Positions 1-11,997 of a DNA stretch of 64,000 nt are shown here, piece by piece. Where the stretch lies: NCBI RefSeq assembly GCF_051014685.1, contig NW_027478486.1:248001-312000 (forward strand), in the 5' to 3' direction. The translations under genes and the position numbers were made by a program. Numbering within the stretch: the first letter of the stretch is position 1; each line of letters opens with the position of its first letter. Origin of the DNA: Ptiloglossa arizonensis. Its lineage: Eukaryota; Arthropoda; Insecta; Hymenoptera; Colletidae. The notes below the pieces were generated by a model. The model did no database searches, was not told the DNA's origin, and saw only the letters and a program-made list of their open reading frames with translations.

Positions 1-80
1 TGGTTGAGAAACCATCAAAATTATCGCAAGTCTGATACTCGAAACCATTAACTACAATGGCCTAGGGGAAAAATACACAT

Positions 81-96
81 ACCGTTGTAATCTGGC
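81..96 (+). other. CENP-B-box-like motif, site 2 (representative, phase 81-96)
   Basis: ACCGTTGTAATCGGGC has the CG, A and CGGG of the core at the right spacing (7 of 9 fixed positions); the two mismatches are AC for TT at the start. It also keeps GTTG after the CG. It lies in the variable region, and subfamilies with ACCATTG or CCTTTG lose one more position. Confidence 0.22.
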
Positions 97-144
97 GAGT
101 TACTACTTTCAGATGCAACAGGAATTTCTCGAGTTCGTCAATCC

Positions 145-161
145 GTTCGCGAGATATGGGA
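145..161 (+). other. CENP-B-box-like motif, site 1 (representative, phase 145-161)
   Basis: GTTCGCGAGATATGGGA fits the core pattern NTTCGNNNNANNCGGGN at 8 of 9 fixed positions; the mismatch is T for C in CGGG. It lies in the most conserved part of the monomer and recurs in most copies. The pattern is established for mammalian alpha satellite; function here is unproven. Confidence 0.3.
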
Positions 162-707
162 GTTTGAAGTTAAGGAATGCTTGAGAAAACATCACAATTT
201 TCGCAAGTCTGACACTCGAAACCAATAACTACTATGGCCTAGGGCAAAAATACACATACCGTTGTAATCGGACGAGTTTCTGCTTTCAGATGCAATAGGA
301 AATTCTCGAGTTCGTCAATCCGTTCGCGAGATATGGAAGTTTGAAGTTAAGGAATGATTGAGAGACCATCACAATTTTCGCAAGTCTGATACTCGAAACC
401 AATAACTACTATGCCCTGGGGGAAAAATACACATACCTTTGCAATCGGGCGAGTTTCTACTTTCAGATGCAACAGGAATTTCTCGAGTTCGTCAATCCAT
501 TCGCGAGATATGGGAGTTTGAATTTAAGGAATGGTTGAGAAACCATCAAAATTTTCGCAATTCTGATGCTAGAAACGAATAACTGAAATGACCTAGGGGA
601 AAAGTACACACACCATTGTAATCGGTCGACTTTCTGCTTTCAGATGCAACAGGAAATAATCGAGATCGTCAATCCGTTCGCGAGATATGTAAGTGTGAAG
701 TTAAGGA

Positions 708-723
708 ATGGTTGAGAAACCAT
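708..723. other. Perfect 6-bp inverted repeat at monomer junction (representative)
   Basis: ATGGTTGAGAAACCAT has 6-bp arms and a 4-base GAGA loop. It spans the monomer boundary (phase 177 to 15) and is present in many monomers. Common variants break the stem without compensation (ATGCTTGAGAAACC, ATGGTTGAGATTCCAT, ATGGTAGAGAAACC, ATGGTTGAGAAACAAT), so I do not infer a maintained structure. Confidence 0.7.
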
Positions 724-1341
724 CAAAATTTTCGCAAGTCTGAAACTCGAAACCAGTAACTACTATGGCCTAGGGCAAAAACGCACATACCGTTGTAACC
801 GGGCGAGTTTCTGCTTTCAGATGCAACAGGGAATTCTCGGGTTCGTCAATCCGTTCGCGAGATATGTAAGTGTGAAGTTAAGGAATGGTTGAGAAACCAT
901 CAAAATTATCGCAAGTCTGATACTCGAAACCATTAACTACAATGGCCTAGGGGAAAAATACACATACCGTTGTAATCTGGCGAGTTACTACTTTCAGATG
1001 CAACAGGAATTTCTCGAGTTCGTCAATCCGTTCGCGAGATATGGGAGTTTGAAGTTAAGGAATGCTTGAGAAAACATCACAATTTTCGCAAGTCTGACAC
1101 TCGAAACCAATAACTACTATGGCCTAGGGCAAAAATACACATACCGTTGTAATCGGACGAGTTTCTGCTTTCAGATGCAATAGGAAATTCTCGAGTTCGT
1201 CAATCCGTTCGCGAGATATGGAAGTTTGAAGTTAAGGAATGATTGAGAGACCATCACAATTTTCGCAAGTCTGATACACGAAACCAATAACTACTATGCC
1301 CTGGGGGAAAAATACACATACCTTTGCAATCGGGCGAGTTT

Positions 1342-4300
1342 CTGCTTTCAGATGCAATAGGAAAATCTCGCGTTCGTCAATCCGTTCGCGAGATAGGGGA
1401 GTTTGAAGTTAAGGAATGCTTGAGGAAACATCACAATTTTCGCAAGTCTGATACTCGAAACCAATAACTACAAAGGCCTAGCGGAAAAATACATATACCG
1501 TTGTAATCGGGCGAGTTTCTACTTTCACAGGCAACAGGAATTTCTCGAGTTAGTCAATCCGTTCGCGAGATATGGGAGTTTGAAGTTAAGGAATGCTTGA
1601 GAAACCATCAAAATTTTCGCAAGTCTGAAACTCGAAACCAGTAACTACTATGGCCTAGGGCAAAAACGCACATACCGTTGTAATCGGGCGAGTTTCTGCT
1701 TTCAGATGCAATAGGAAATTCTCGAGTTCGTCAATCCGTTCGCGAGATATGTAAGTGTGAAGTTAAGGAATGGTTGAGAAACCATCAAAATTATCGAAAG
1801 TCTGATACTCGAAACCAATAACTACTATGGCCTAGGGCAAAAATGCACATACCGTTGTAACCGGGCGAGTTTCTGCTTTCAGATGCAACAGGGAATTCTC
1901 GGGTTCGTCAATCCGTTCGCGAGATATGTAAGTGTGAAGTTAAGGAATGGTTGAGAAACCATCAAAATTATCGCAAGTCTGATACTCGAAACCATTAACT
2001 ACAATGGCCTAGGGGAAAAATACACATACCGTTGTAATCTGGCGAGTTACTACTTTCAGATGCAACAGGAATTTCTCGAGTTCGTCAATCCGTTCGCGAG
2101 ATATGGAAGTGTGAAGTTAAGGAATGGTTGAGAAACCATCAAAATTTTCGCTGGTCTGATAATCGAAACCAATAACTGGAATGGCCTAGGGGACAAGTAC
2201 AAGCACCATTGTAATCGGGCTAGTTTCTACTTTCAGATGCAACAGGAATTTCCCGAGTTCGTCAATCCGTTCGCGAGATATGGGAGTTTGAAGATAACGA
2301 ATGGTTGAGAAACCATAAAAATTTTCGCAGGTCTGATACTCGAGACCAATAACTACTATGGCCTAGGGCAATAATGCACGTACCGTTGTAACCGGGCGAG
2401 TTTCTGCTTTCAGATGCAATAGGAAATTCTCGAGTTCGTCAATCCGTTCGCGAGATATGGAAGTTTGAAGTTAAGGAATGATTGAGAGACCATCAAAATT
2501 TTCGCAAGTCTGATACTCGAAACCAATAACTACAAAGGCCTAGCGGAAAAATACACATACCGTTGTAATCGGGCGAGTTTCTACTTTCACACGCAACAGG
2601 AATTTCTCGAGTTCGTCAATCCGTTCGCGAGATATGGGAGTTTGAAGTTAAGGAATGGTTGAGAAACCATCAAAATTTTCGCTGGTCTGATACTCGAAAC
2701 CAATAACTGGAATGGCCTAGGCGAGAAGTACACACACCATTGTAATCGGGCAAGTTTCTACTTTCAGATGCAACAGGAATTTCTCGAGTTCGTCAATCCG
2801 TTCGCGAGATATGGGAGTTTGAAGATAAGGAATGGTTGAGAAACCATCAAAATTTTCGCAGGTCTGATACTCGAAACCAATAACTGGAACGGCCTAGGGG
2901 AAAAGTACACACACCATTCAAATCGGGCCAGTTTCTACTTTCAGATACAAGAGGAATTTCTCGAGTTCATCAATGCGTTCGCGAGATATGGGAGTTTGAA
3001 GTTAAGGAATGCTTGAGAAACCATCAAAACTTTCGCACGTCTGATACTCGAAACCAGTAACTACTATGGCCTAGGGCAAAAATGCACATACCGTTGTAAT
3101 CGGGCGAGTTTCTACTTTCAGATGCAACAGGAATTTCTAGAGTGCGTCAATCCGTTCGCGAGATATGGGAGTTTGACGTTAAGTAATGGTTGAGTAACCA
3201 TCACAATTTTCGCAAGTCTGATACCCGAAACCAAGAACTGGAATGGCCTAGGGGAAAAGTACACACACCATTGTAATCGGGCGAGCTTCTACTTTCAGAC
3301 GCAACAGGAATTTCTCGAGTTCGTCATTCCGTTCGCGAGATATGGGAGTTTGAAGTTAAGGAATGGTTGAGAAACCATCAAAATTTTCGCTGGTCGGATA
3401 CTCGAAACCAATAACTGGAATGGCCTAGGGGAAAGGTACACACACACCATTGTAATCGGGCGGGTTTCTACTTTCAGATACAACAGGAATTTCTCGAGTT
3501 CGTCAATCCGTTCGTGAGATATGGGAGATTCGAAGTTAAGGAATGGTTGAGAAACCATCAAAATTTTCGCTGGTCTGATACTCGAAACCAATAACTGGAA
3601 TGGCCTAGGGGAAAAGTACAAACACCATTGTAATCGGGCGGGTTTCTACTTTCAGATACAACAGGAATTTCTCGAGTACGTCAATTCGTTCGCGAGATAT
3701 GGGAGTTTGAAATTAAGGAATGGCTGAGAAATCATCAAAATTTTCGCAAGTCTGATACTCGAATCCAATAATTACTATGTCCTAGGGCAAAAAGTACACA
3801 TACCGTTGTGATCGGGCGAGTTTCTGCTGTCAGATGCAATAGGAAATTCTCGAGTTCGTCAATCCGTTCGCGAGATATGGGAGTTTGAAGTTAAGGGATG
3901 ATTGGGAAACCATCAAAATTTTCGCAAGTCTGATACTCGAAACCAATAACTACAAAGGCCTAGCGGGAAAATACACATGCCGTTGTAATCGGGCGAGTTT
4001 CTACTTTCACATGCAACAGGAATTTCTCGTGTTCGTCAATCCGTTCGCGAGATATGGGAGTTTGAAGTTAAGGAATGCTTGAGAAACCATCAAAATTTTC
4101 GCAAGTCTGATACTCGAAACCAGTAACTACTATGGTCTAGGGCAAAAATGCACATACCGTTGTAATCGGGCGAGTTTCTGCTTTAAGATGCAACAGGAAT
4201 TTCTCGTGTTCGTCAATCCGTTCGCGAGATATGGGAGTTCGAAGTTAAGGAATGGTTGAGAAACCATAAAAATTTTCGCTGGTCTGATACTCGAAACCAA

Positions 4301-7300
4301 TAACTGGATTGGCCTACGGGAAAAGTACACAGACCATTGTAATCCGGCTAGTTTCTACTTTCTGATGCAACAGGAATTCCTCGAGTTCGTCATTCTGTTC
4401 GCGAGATATGGGAGTTTGAAGTTAAGGAATGGTTGAGAAACCATCAAAATTTTCGCAAGTCTGATACTCGAAACCAATAAGTACAATGGCATAGGGGAAA
4501 AATTCACATACCGTTGTAACCGGGCGAGTTTCTGCTTTCAGATGCAATAGGGAATTCTCGGGTTCGTCAATCCGTTCGCGAGAAATGGGAGTTTGAAGTT
4601 AAGGAATGGTTGAGAAACCATCAAAATCTTCGCAAGTCTGATACTCGAAACCAATAACTACTATGGCCTAGGGCAAAAATGCACATACCGTTGTAACCGG
4701 ACGAGTATCTGCTCTCAGATACAATAGGAAATTCTCGAGTTCGTCAATCCGTTCGCGAGATATGTAAGTGTGAAGTTAAGGAATGGTTGAGAAACCATCA
4801 AAATTATCGCAAGTCTGATACTCGAAACCACTAACTACTATGGCCTAGGGCACAAATGCACATACCGTTGTAACCGGGCGAGTTTCTGCTTTCAGATGCA
4901 ATAGGGAATTCTCGGGTTCGTCAATCCGTTCGCGAGATATGTAAGTGTGAAGTTAGGGAATTGTTGAGAAACCATCAAAATTATCGCAAGTCTGATACTC
5001 GAAACCAATAACTGGAATGGGCTAGGGGAGAAGTACACATACCATTGTAATCGGGCGAGTTTCTACTTTCAGATGCATCAGGAATTTCTCGAGTTCGTCA
5101 ATCCGTTCGCGAGAAATGGGAGTTTGAAGTCAAGGAATGGTTGAGAAACCATCAAAATTTTCGCAAGTCTGATACTCGAAACCAATAACTACAAAGGCCT
5201 AGGGGAAAAACAAACATATCTTTGTACTCGGGCGAGTTTCTACTTTCGGATGCAACAGGAATTTCTCGAGTGCGTCAATCCGTTCGCGAGATATGGGAGT
5301 TTGAAATTAAGGAATGGCTGAGAAATCATAAAAATTTTCGCAAGTCTGATACTCGAATCCAATAATTACTATGGCCTAGGGCAAAAAGTACACATACCGT
5401 TGTAATCGGGCGAGTTTATGCTGTCAGATGCAATAGGAAATTCTCGAGTTCGTCAATCCGTTCGCGAGATATGGGAGTGTGAAGTTAAGGAATGGTTGAG
5501 AAACCATCAAAATCTTCGCAAGTCTGATACTCGAAACCAATAACTACTATGGCCTAGGGCAAAAATGCACATACCGTTGTAATCGGACGAGTATCTGCTC
5601 TCAGATGCAATAGGAAATTCTCGAGTTCGTCAATCCGTTCGCGAGATATGTAAGTGTGAAGTTAAGGAATGGTTGAGAAACCATCAAAATTATCGCAAGT
5701 CTGATACTCGAAACCAATAACTACTATGGCCTAGGGCAAAAATGCACATACCGTTGTAATCGGACGAGTATCTGCTCTCATATGCAATAGGAAATTCTCG
5801 AGTTCGTCAATCCGTTCGCGAGATATGTAAGTGTGAAGTTAAGGAATGGTTGAGAAACCATCAAAATTTTCGCAAGTCTGATACTCGAAACCAATAACTA
5901 CTATGGCCTAGGGCATAAATGCACATTCCGTTGTAATCGGGCGAGTTTCTGCTTTCAGATACAACAGGAATTTCTCGAGTTCGTCAATGCGTTCGCGAGA
6001 TATGGGAGTTTGAAATTAAGGAATGGCTGAGAAATCATAAAAATTTTCGCAAGTCTGATACTCGAATCCAATAATTACTATGGCCTAGGGCAAAAAGTAC
6101 ACATACCGTTGTAATCGGGCGAGTTTATGCTGTCAGATGCAATAGGAAATTCTCGAGTTCGTCAATCCGTTCGCGAGATATGGAAGTTTGATGTTAAGGA
6201 ATGATTGAGAAACCATCAAAATTTTCGCAAGTCTGATACTCGAAACCAATAACTACAAAGACCTAGGGGAAAAATACACATACCTTTGTAATCGGGCAGG
6301 TTTCTACTTTCAGATGCAACTGGAAATTCTCGAGTTCGCCAATCCGTTCGCGTGGTATCGAAGTTTGAAGTTAAGGAATGGTTGAGGAAACATCAAAATT
6401 TTCGCAAGTCTGATACTCGAAACCAATAACTACAAAGGCTTAGGGGAAAAATACACATACCGTTGTAATCGGGGGAGTTTCTTCTTCCAGATGCAAACGG
6501 AATTTCTCGTGTTCGTCAATCAGTTCGCGAGATATGGGAGTTTGAAATTAAGGAATGGTTGAGAAACCATCACAAATTTCGCAAGTCTGATACTCGAAAC
6601 CAATAACTACTATGGCCTAGGGCAAAAATACACATACCGTTGTAATCGGACGAGTTTCTGCTTTCAGATGCAACAGGAATTTCCCGAGTTCGTCAATCCG
6701 TTCGCGAGATATGGGAGTTTGAAGTTAAGGAATGGTTGAGAAACCATCACAATTTTCGCAAGTCTGATACTCGAAACCAATAACTACTATGGCCTAGGGC
6801 AAAAATACACATACCGTTGTAATCGGACGAGTTTCTGCTCTCAGATGCAACAGGAATTTCTCGAGTTCGTCAATTCGTTCGCGCGATATGGGAGTTTGAA
6901 ATTAAGGAACGGTTGAGAAAACACCAAAATTTTCGCACGTCTGATACTCGAAACCAGTAACTGGAATGGCCTAGGGGAAAAGTATACACCCCATTGTAAT
7001 GGGGCCAGTTTCTACTTTCAGATGCAACAGGAATTTCCCGAGTTCGTCAATCCGTTCGCGAGATATGGGCGTTTGAAGTTAAGGAATGGTTGAGAAACCA
7101 TCACAATTTTCGCAAGTCTGATACTCAAAACCAATAACTACTATGGCCTAGGGCATAAATGCACATTCCGTTGTAATCGGGCGAGTTTATACTTTCAGAT
7201 GTAACAGGAATTTCTCGAGCTCGTCAATCCGTCCGCGAGATATGGGAGCTTGAAGTTAAGGAATGGTTGAGAAACCATCACAATTTTCGCAAGTCTGATA

Positions 7301-8678
7301 CTCGAAACCAATAACTACTATGGCCTAGGGCAAAAATACACATACCGTTGTAATCGGACGAGTTTCTGCTCTCAGATGCAACAGGAATTTCTCGAGTTCG
7401 TCAATCCGTTCGCGAGAAATGGGAGTTTGATGTTAAGGAATGGTTGAGAAGCCATCAAAATTTTCGCAAGTCTGATACACGAAACCAATAACTACAATGG
7501 CCTAGGGGAAAAATGCACATACCGTTGTAATCGGGCGAGTTTCTGCTTTCAGATGCAATAGGAAATTCTCGAGTTCGTCAATCCGTTCGCGCGATATGGA
7601 AGTTTGAAGTTAAGGAATGATTGAGAAACCATCAAAATTTTCGTAAGTCTGATACTCGAAACCTGTAACTACTATGGTCCAGGGCAAAAATACACATACC
7701 GTTGTAATCGGGCGAGTTTCTGCTTTGAGATGCAACAGTAATTTCTCGGGTTCGTCAATCTGTTCGCTAGATATGCGAGTTTGAAGTTAAGGATTGGTTG
7801 AGAAACTGTCAAAATTTTCGCAAGTCTGATATTCGAAACCAATAACTACAATGGCCCAGGGCAAAAATGCACATACCGTTGTAATCGGGCGAGTTTCGGC
7901 TTTCAGATGCAACAGGAATTTCTCGAGTTCGTCAATCGGTTCGCGAGATATGGGAGTTTGAAGTTAAGGAATGGTTGAGAAACCATCAAAATTTTCGCAA
8001 GTCTGATACTCGAAACCAATAACTGGAATGGCCTAGGGGAAAAGTACACACACCATTGGAATTGGGCGGGTTTCTTCTTTCAGATGCAACAGGAATTTGT
8101 CGAGTTCGTCAATCCGTTCGCGAGACATGGGAGTCTCAAATTAAGGAATGGTTGAGAAACCATCAAAATTTCCGCAAGTCTGATACTCGAAACCAATAAC
8201 TACTATGGCCCAGGACAAAATGCACATACCGTTGTAATCGGGCGAGTTTCGGCTTTCAGATGCAACAGGAATTTCTTGGGTTCGTCAATCGGTTCGCGAG
8301 ATATGGGAGTTTGAAGTTAAGGAATGGTTGAGAAGCCATCAAAATTTTCGCAATTCTGATGCTAAAAACGAATAACTGCAATGGTCTAGGGGAAAAGTAC
8401 ACACACCGTTGTTATCGGGCGAGTTTCTGCTTTGCGATGCAACAGGAATTACTCGAGTTCGTCAATTCGTTCGCGAGATATGGGAGTTTGAAGTTAAGGA
8501 ATAGTTGAGAAACCGTCAATATTTTCGCTGGTCTGATACTCGAAACCAATAACTGTAATGGCCTAGGGGAAAAGTACACACACCATTGTAATCGCGCGAG
8601 TTTCTGCTTTCACATGTAACAGGAATTTCTCGAGTTCGTCAATCCGTTCGCGAGATATGGGAGTTTGGAGTTAAGGAA
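1342..8678. repeat. Diverged satellite monomers, no long higher-order repeat
   Basis: About 41 monomers differ from one another more than those further right. I found only short duplications. A variant with GAATCCAATAATTACTATG occurs near 3762, 5354 and 6063; the last two are 709 bp apart (four monomers plus one base). A variant with AATCGGACGAG and TGCTCTCAG is repeated at about 6733 and 7264, 531 bp apart (three monomers). No gene, transposon or other feature is visible. Confidence 0.85.
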
Positions 8679-8841
8679 TGGTTGGGAAACCATCAAAATT
8701 TTCGCAGGTCTAATACTCGAAACCAATAACTACTATTGCCTAGGACCGTTTTAATCCAGCGAGTTTCTGCTTTCAGATGCAACAGGAATTTCTCGAGTTC
8801 GTCAATCCGTTCGCGAGATATGGGAGTTTGAAGTTAAGGAA
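8679..8841. repeat. Truncated 163-bp monomer (14-bp internal deletion)
   Basis: CCTAGG at 8739 runs directly into ACCGTTTTAATCCAGCGAG, where the usual monomer has the 14 bases GCAAAAATACACAT in between. Three linked substitutions (TTTTAATCCAG for TTGTAATCGGG) accompany the deletion. The left part carries the marker GCAGGTCTAATACTC, shared with the truncated copies at 11141 and (nearly) 19583. Confidence 0.93.
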
Positions 8842-8949
8842 TGGTTGAGAAACCATTAAAATTTTCGCAAGTCTGATACTCAAAACCAATAACTACTATG
8901 GCCCAGGGCAAAATGCACATACCGTTGTAATCGGGCGAGTTTCGGCTTT

Positions 8950-11837
8950 CAGATGCAACAGGAATTTCTCGAGTTCGTCAATCCGTTCGCGGGATATGGG
9001 AGTTTGAATTTAAGGAATGGTTGAGAAACCATCAAAATTTTCGCTGGTCTGATACTCGAAACCAATAACTGGAATGGCCTAGGGGAAAAGTACACATAAC
9101 ATTGTAATCGGGAGTGTTTCTACTTTCAGATGCAACAGGAATTTCTCGAGTTCGTCAATCCGTTCGCGAGAAATGGGAGTTTGAAGTTAAGGAATCGTTG
9201 AGAAACCATCAAAAGTTTCGCAAGTCTGATACCCGAAACCAATAACTACAATGGCCTAGGGGAAAAATATACATATCTTTGTAATCGGGCGAGTTTCCAC
9301 TTTCAGATGCAACAGGAATTTCTCCAGTTCGTCAACCCGTTCGCGAGATATGGGAGTTCGAAGTTAAGGAATGGTTGAGAAACCATCAAAATTTTCGCAA
9401 GTCTGATACTCGAAACCAATAACTACAAATGCCTAGGGGAAAAATACACATACCATTGTAATCGGGCGAGATTCTACTTTCACATGCAACAGGAATTTCT
9501 CGAGTTCGTCAATGCGTTCGCGAGATATGGCAGTTTGAAGTTAAGGAATGGTTGAGAAATCATGAAAATTTTCGAAAGTGTGATACTCGAATCCAATAAC
9601 TACTATGGCCTAGGGCAAAAATACACATACCGTTGTAATCGGGCGAGTTTCTGCTTTCAGATGCAACAGGAATTTCTCGAGTTCGTCAATCCGTTCGCGA
9701 GATATGGGAGTTTGAAGTTAAGGAATGGTTGAGAAACCATCAAAATTTTCGCAAGTCTGATACTCGAAACCAATAACTGGAATGGCCTAGGGGAAAAGTA
9801 CACACACCATTGGAATTGGGCGAGTTTCTACTTTCAGATGCAACAGGAATTTGTCGAGTTCGGCAATCCGTTCGCGAGATATGGGAGTCTTAAATTAAGG
9901 AATGGTTGAGAAACCATCAAAATTTCCGAAAGTCTGATACTCGAAACCAATAACTACTATGGCCCAGGGCAAAATGCACATACCGTTGTAATCGGGCGAG
10001 TTTCGGCTTTCAGATGCAACAGGAATTTCTCGGGTTCGTCAATCGGTTCGCGAGATATGGGAGTTTGAAGTTAAGGAATGGTTGAGAAACCATCAAAATT
10101 TTCGCAATTCTGATGCTAGAAACGAATAACTGCAATGGTCTAGGGGAAAAGTACACACACCATTGTTATCGGGCGAGTTTCTGCTTTGCGATGCAACAGG
10201 AATTTCTCGAGTTCGTCAATCCGTTCGCGAGATATGGGAGTCTGAAGTTAAGGAATGTTTGAGAAACCATCAAAATTTTCGCAAGTCTGATATTCGAAAC
10301 CAATAACTGCAACGGCCTATGGGAAAAATACACACACCACTGTAATCGGGCGAGTTTCTACTTTCACATGCAACAGGAATTTCTCGAATTCGTCAATCGG
10401 TTCGCGAGATATGGGAGTTTGAAGTTAAGGAATGGTTGAGAAACCATCAAAATATTCGCTGATCTGATACTCGAAACCAATAACTGTAATGGCCTAGGGG
10501 AAAAGTACACACACCATTGTGGTCGCGCGAGTTTCTACTTTCACATGGAACAGGAATTTCTCGAGTTCGTCAATCCGTTCGCGAGATATGGGAGTTTGGA
10601 GTTAAGGAATGGTTGGGAAACCATCAAAATTTTCGTAGGTCTAATACTCGAAACCAATAACTACTATGGCCCAGGGCAAAAATACACATACCGTTGTAAT
10701 GGGGCGAGTTTCTGCTTTCAGATGCAACAGGAATTTCTCGAGTTCGTCTATCCGTTCGCGAGATATGGGAGTTTGAAGTTAAGGAATGGATGAGAAACCA
10801 TCAAAATATTCGCTGATCTGATACTCGAAACCAATAACTGTAATGGCCTAGGGGAAAAGTACACACACCATTGTAATCGCGCGAGTTTCTACTTTCACAT
10901 GGAACAGGAATTTCTCGAGTTCGTCAATCTGTTCGCGAGATATGGGAGTTTGAAGTTAAGGAATGTTTGAGAAACCATCAAAATTTCCGCTGGTCTGATA
11001 CTCGAAAACACTAACTGGAATGGCCTAGGGGAAAAGTACACACACCATTGTAATCGCGCGAGTTTCTACTTTCACATGGAACAGGAATTTCTCGAGTTCG
11101 TCAATCCGTTCGCGAGATATGGGAGTTTGAAGTTAAGGAATGGTTGGGAAACCATCAAAATTTTCCAAGGTCTAATACTCGAAACCAATAACTACTATTG
11201 CCTAGGACCGTTTTAATCCAGCGAGTTTCTGCTTTCAGATGCAACAGGAATTTCTCGAGTTCGTCAATCCGTTCGCGAGATATGGGAGTTTGAAGTTAAG
11301 GAATGGTTGAGAAACCATTAAAATTTTCGCAAGTCTGATACTCAAAACCAATAAGTACAAAGGCCTAGGAGAAAAATACACATACCGTCGTAATCGGGCG
11401 ACTTTCTACTTTCACATGCAACAGGAATTTCTCGAGTTCGTCAATCCGTTCGCGGGATATGGGAGTTTGAAGTTAAGGAATGGTTGAGAAACCATCAAAA
11501 TTTTCGCTGGTCTGATACTCGAAACCAATAACTGGAATGGCCTAGGGGAAAAATATACATATCTTTGTAATCGGGCGAGTTTCTACTTTCAGATGCAACA
11601 GGAATTTCTCGAGTTCGTCAACCCGTTCGCGAGATATGGGAGTTCGAAGTTAAGGAATGGTTGAGAAACCATCAAAATTTTCGCAAGTCTGATACTCGAA
11701 ACCAATAACTACAAATGCCTAGGGGAAAAATACACATACCATTATAATCGGGCGAGATTCTACTTTCACATGCAACAGGAATTTCTCGAGTTCGTCAATC
11801 GGTTCGCGAGATATGGGAGTTTGAAGTTAAGGAATGG
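8950..11837. repeat. Higher-order block P, copy 1 (about 2.9 kb)
   Basis: This block is repeated at about 17391-20280 with an offset of 8442 bp. Matching private markers include CGGGATATGGGAG with GAATTTAAGG near 8990 and 17430, GGAGTGTTTCTAC near 9111 and 17554, GGAATCGTTGAG at about 9192 and 17634, and GAAATCATGAAAATTTTCG near 9555 and 17998. The block holds about 16 monomers and includes the truncated monomer at 11141. Differences are single bases and one-base indels. Confidence 0.87.
11141..11303. repeat. Truncated 163-bp monomer (14-bp internal deletion)
   Basis: CCTAGG at 11201 joins ACCGTTTTAATCC, with the same 14-bp deletion as at 8679. It corresponds exactly to the copy at 19583 through the 8442-bp block duplication. 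Confidence 0.93.
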
Positions 11838-11997
11838 TTGAGAAACCATAAAAATTTTCGCAAGTCTGATACTCGAAAACAATAACTACTATTGCCTAGG
11901 ACCGTTTTAATCCAGCGAGTTTCTGCTTTCAGATGCAACAGGAATTTCTCGAGTTCGTCAATCCGTTCGCGAGATATGGGAGTTTGAAGTTAAGGAA
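11835..11997. repeat. Truncated 163-bp monomer (14-bp internal deletion)
   Basis: CCTAGG at 11895 joins ACCGTTTTAATCC. The left half differs from the copies at 8679 and 11141: it has CAAGTCTGATACTCGAAAAC rather than AGGTCTAATACTC. This haplotype is shared with the truncated copies at 16413 and 21869, so the same deletion sits on two monomer backgrounds. Confidence 0.93.

Larger units (their letters stand above)
1..177. repeat. Representative satellite monomer (phase reference)
   Basis: This is the first complete monomer and fixes the numbering used here. Diagnostic sites are CCTAGG (AvrII) at 61-66, CTCGAG (XhoI) at 129-134 and TCGCGA (NruI) at 147-152. Most monomers keep the last two, so these enzymes should give a 177-bp ladder. 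This copy carries the private changes TTATCGC at about 21-27 and TCTGGCGAG at about 91-99, which reappear in the copies at 886 and 1948. Confidence 0.95.
1..1341. repeat. Five-monomer (885-bp) spaced duplication at left edge
   Basis: Positions 1-456 and 886-1341 match with essentially one difference (CTCG versus CACG in the third monomer, near 389 and 1274). The spacing is 885 bp, exactly five monomers. A third copy of the first monomer lies at 1948, six monomers further on. Private markers shared by the copies include TCTGGCGAGTTACTAC and ATGCCCTGGGGG. This is a local higher-order duplication. The intervening monomers 457-885 are ordinary variants. Confidence 0.9.

Noticed and set aside
708..723. 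Junction hairpin with GNRA-type GAGA loop as a conserved RNA structure
   Set aside because: Frequent variants (ATGCTTGAG, GAGATTCCAT, GGTAGAG, AAACAATC) break one arm without a matching change in the other, so pairing does not appear to be selected.
3295..3621. Open reading frame of 108 codons on the minus strand
   Set aside because: It has the same 59-residue satellite translation. There is no start context, codon bias or homology to suggest a protein.
8739..8760. The short CCTAGGACCG segments as junctions of an excised mobile element
   Set aside because: The change is a simple 14-bp deletion relative to the monomer, with no target duplication or terminal repeats.
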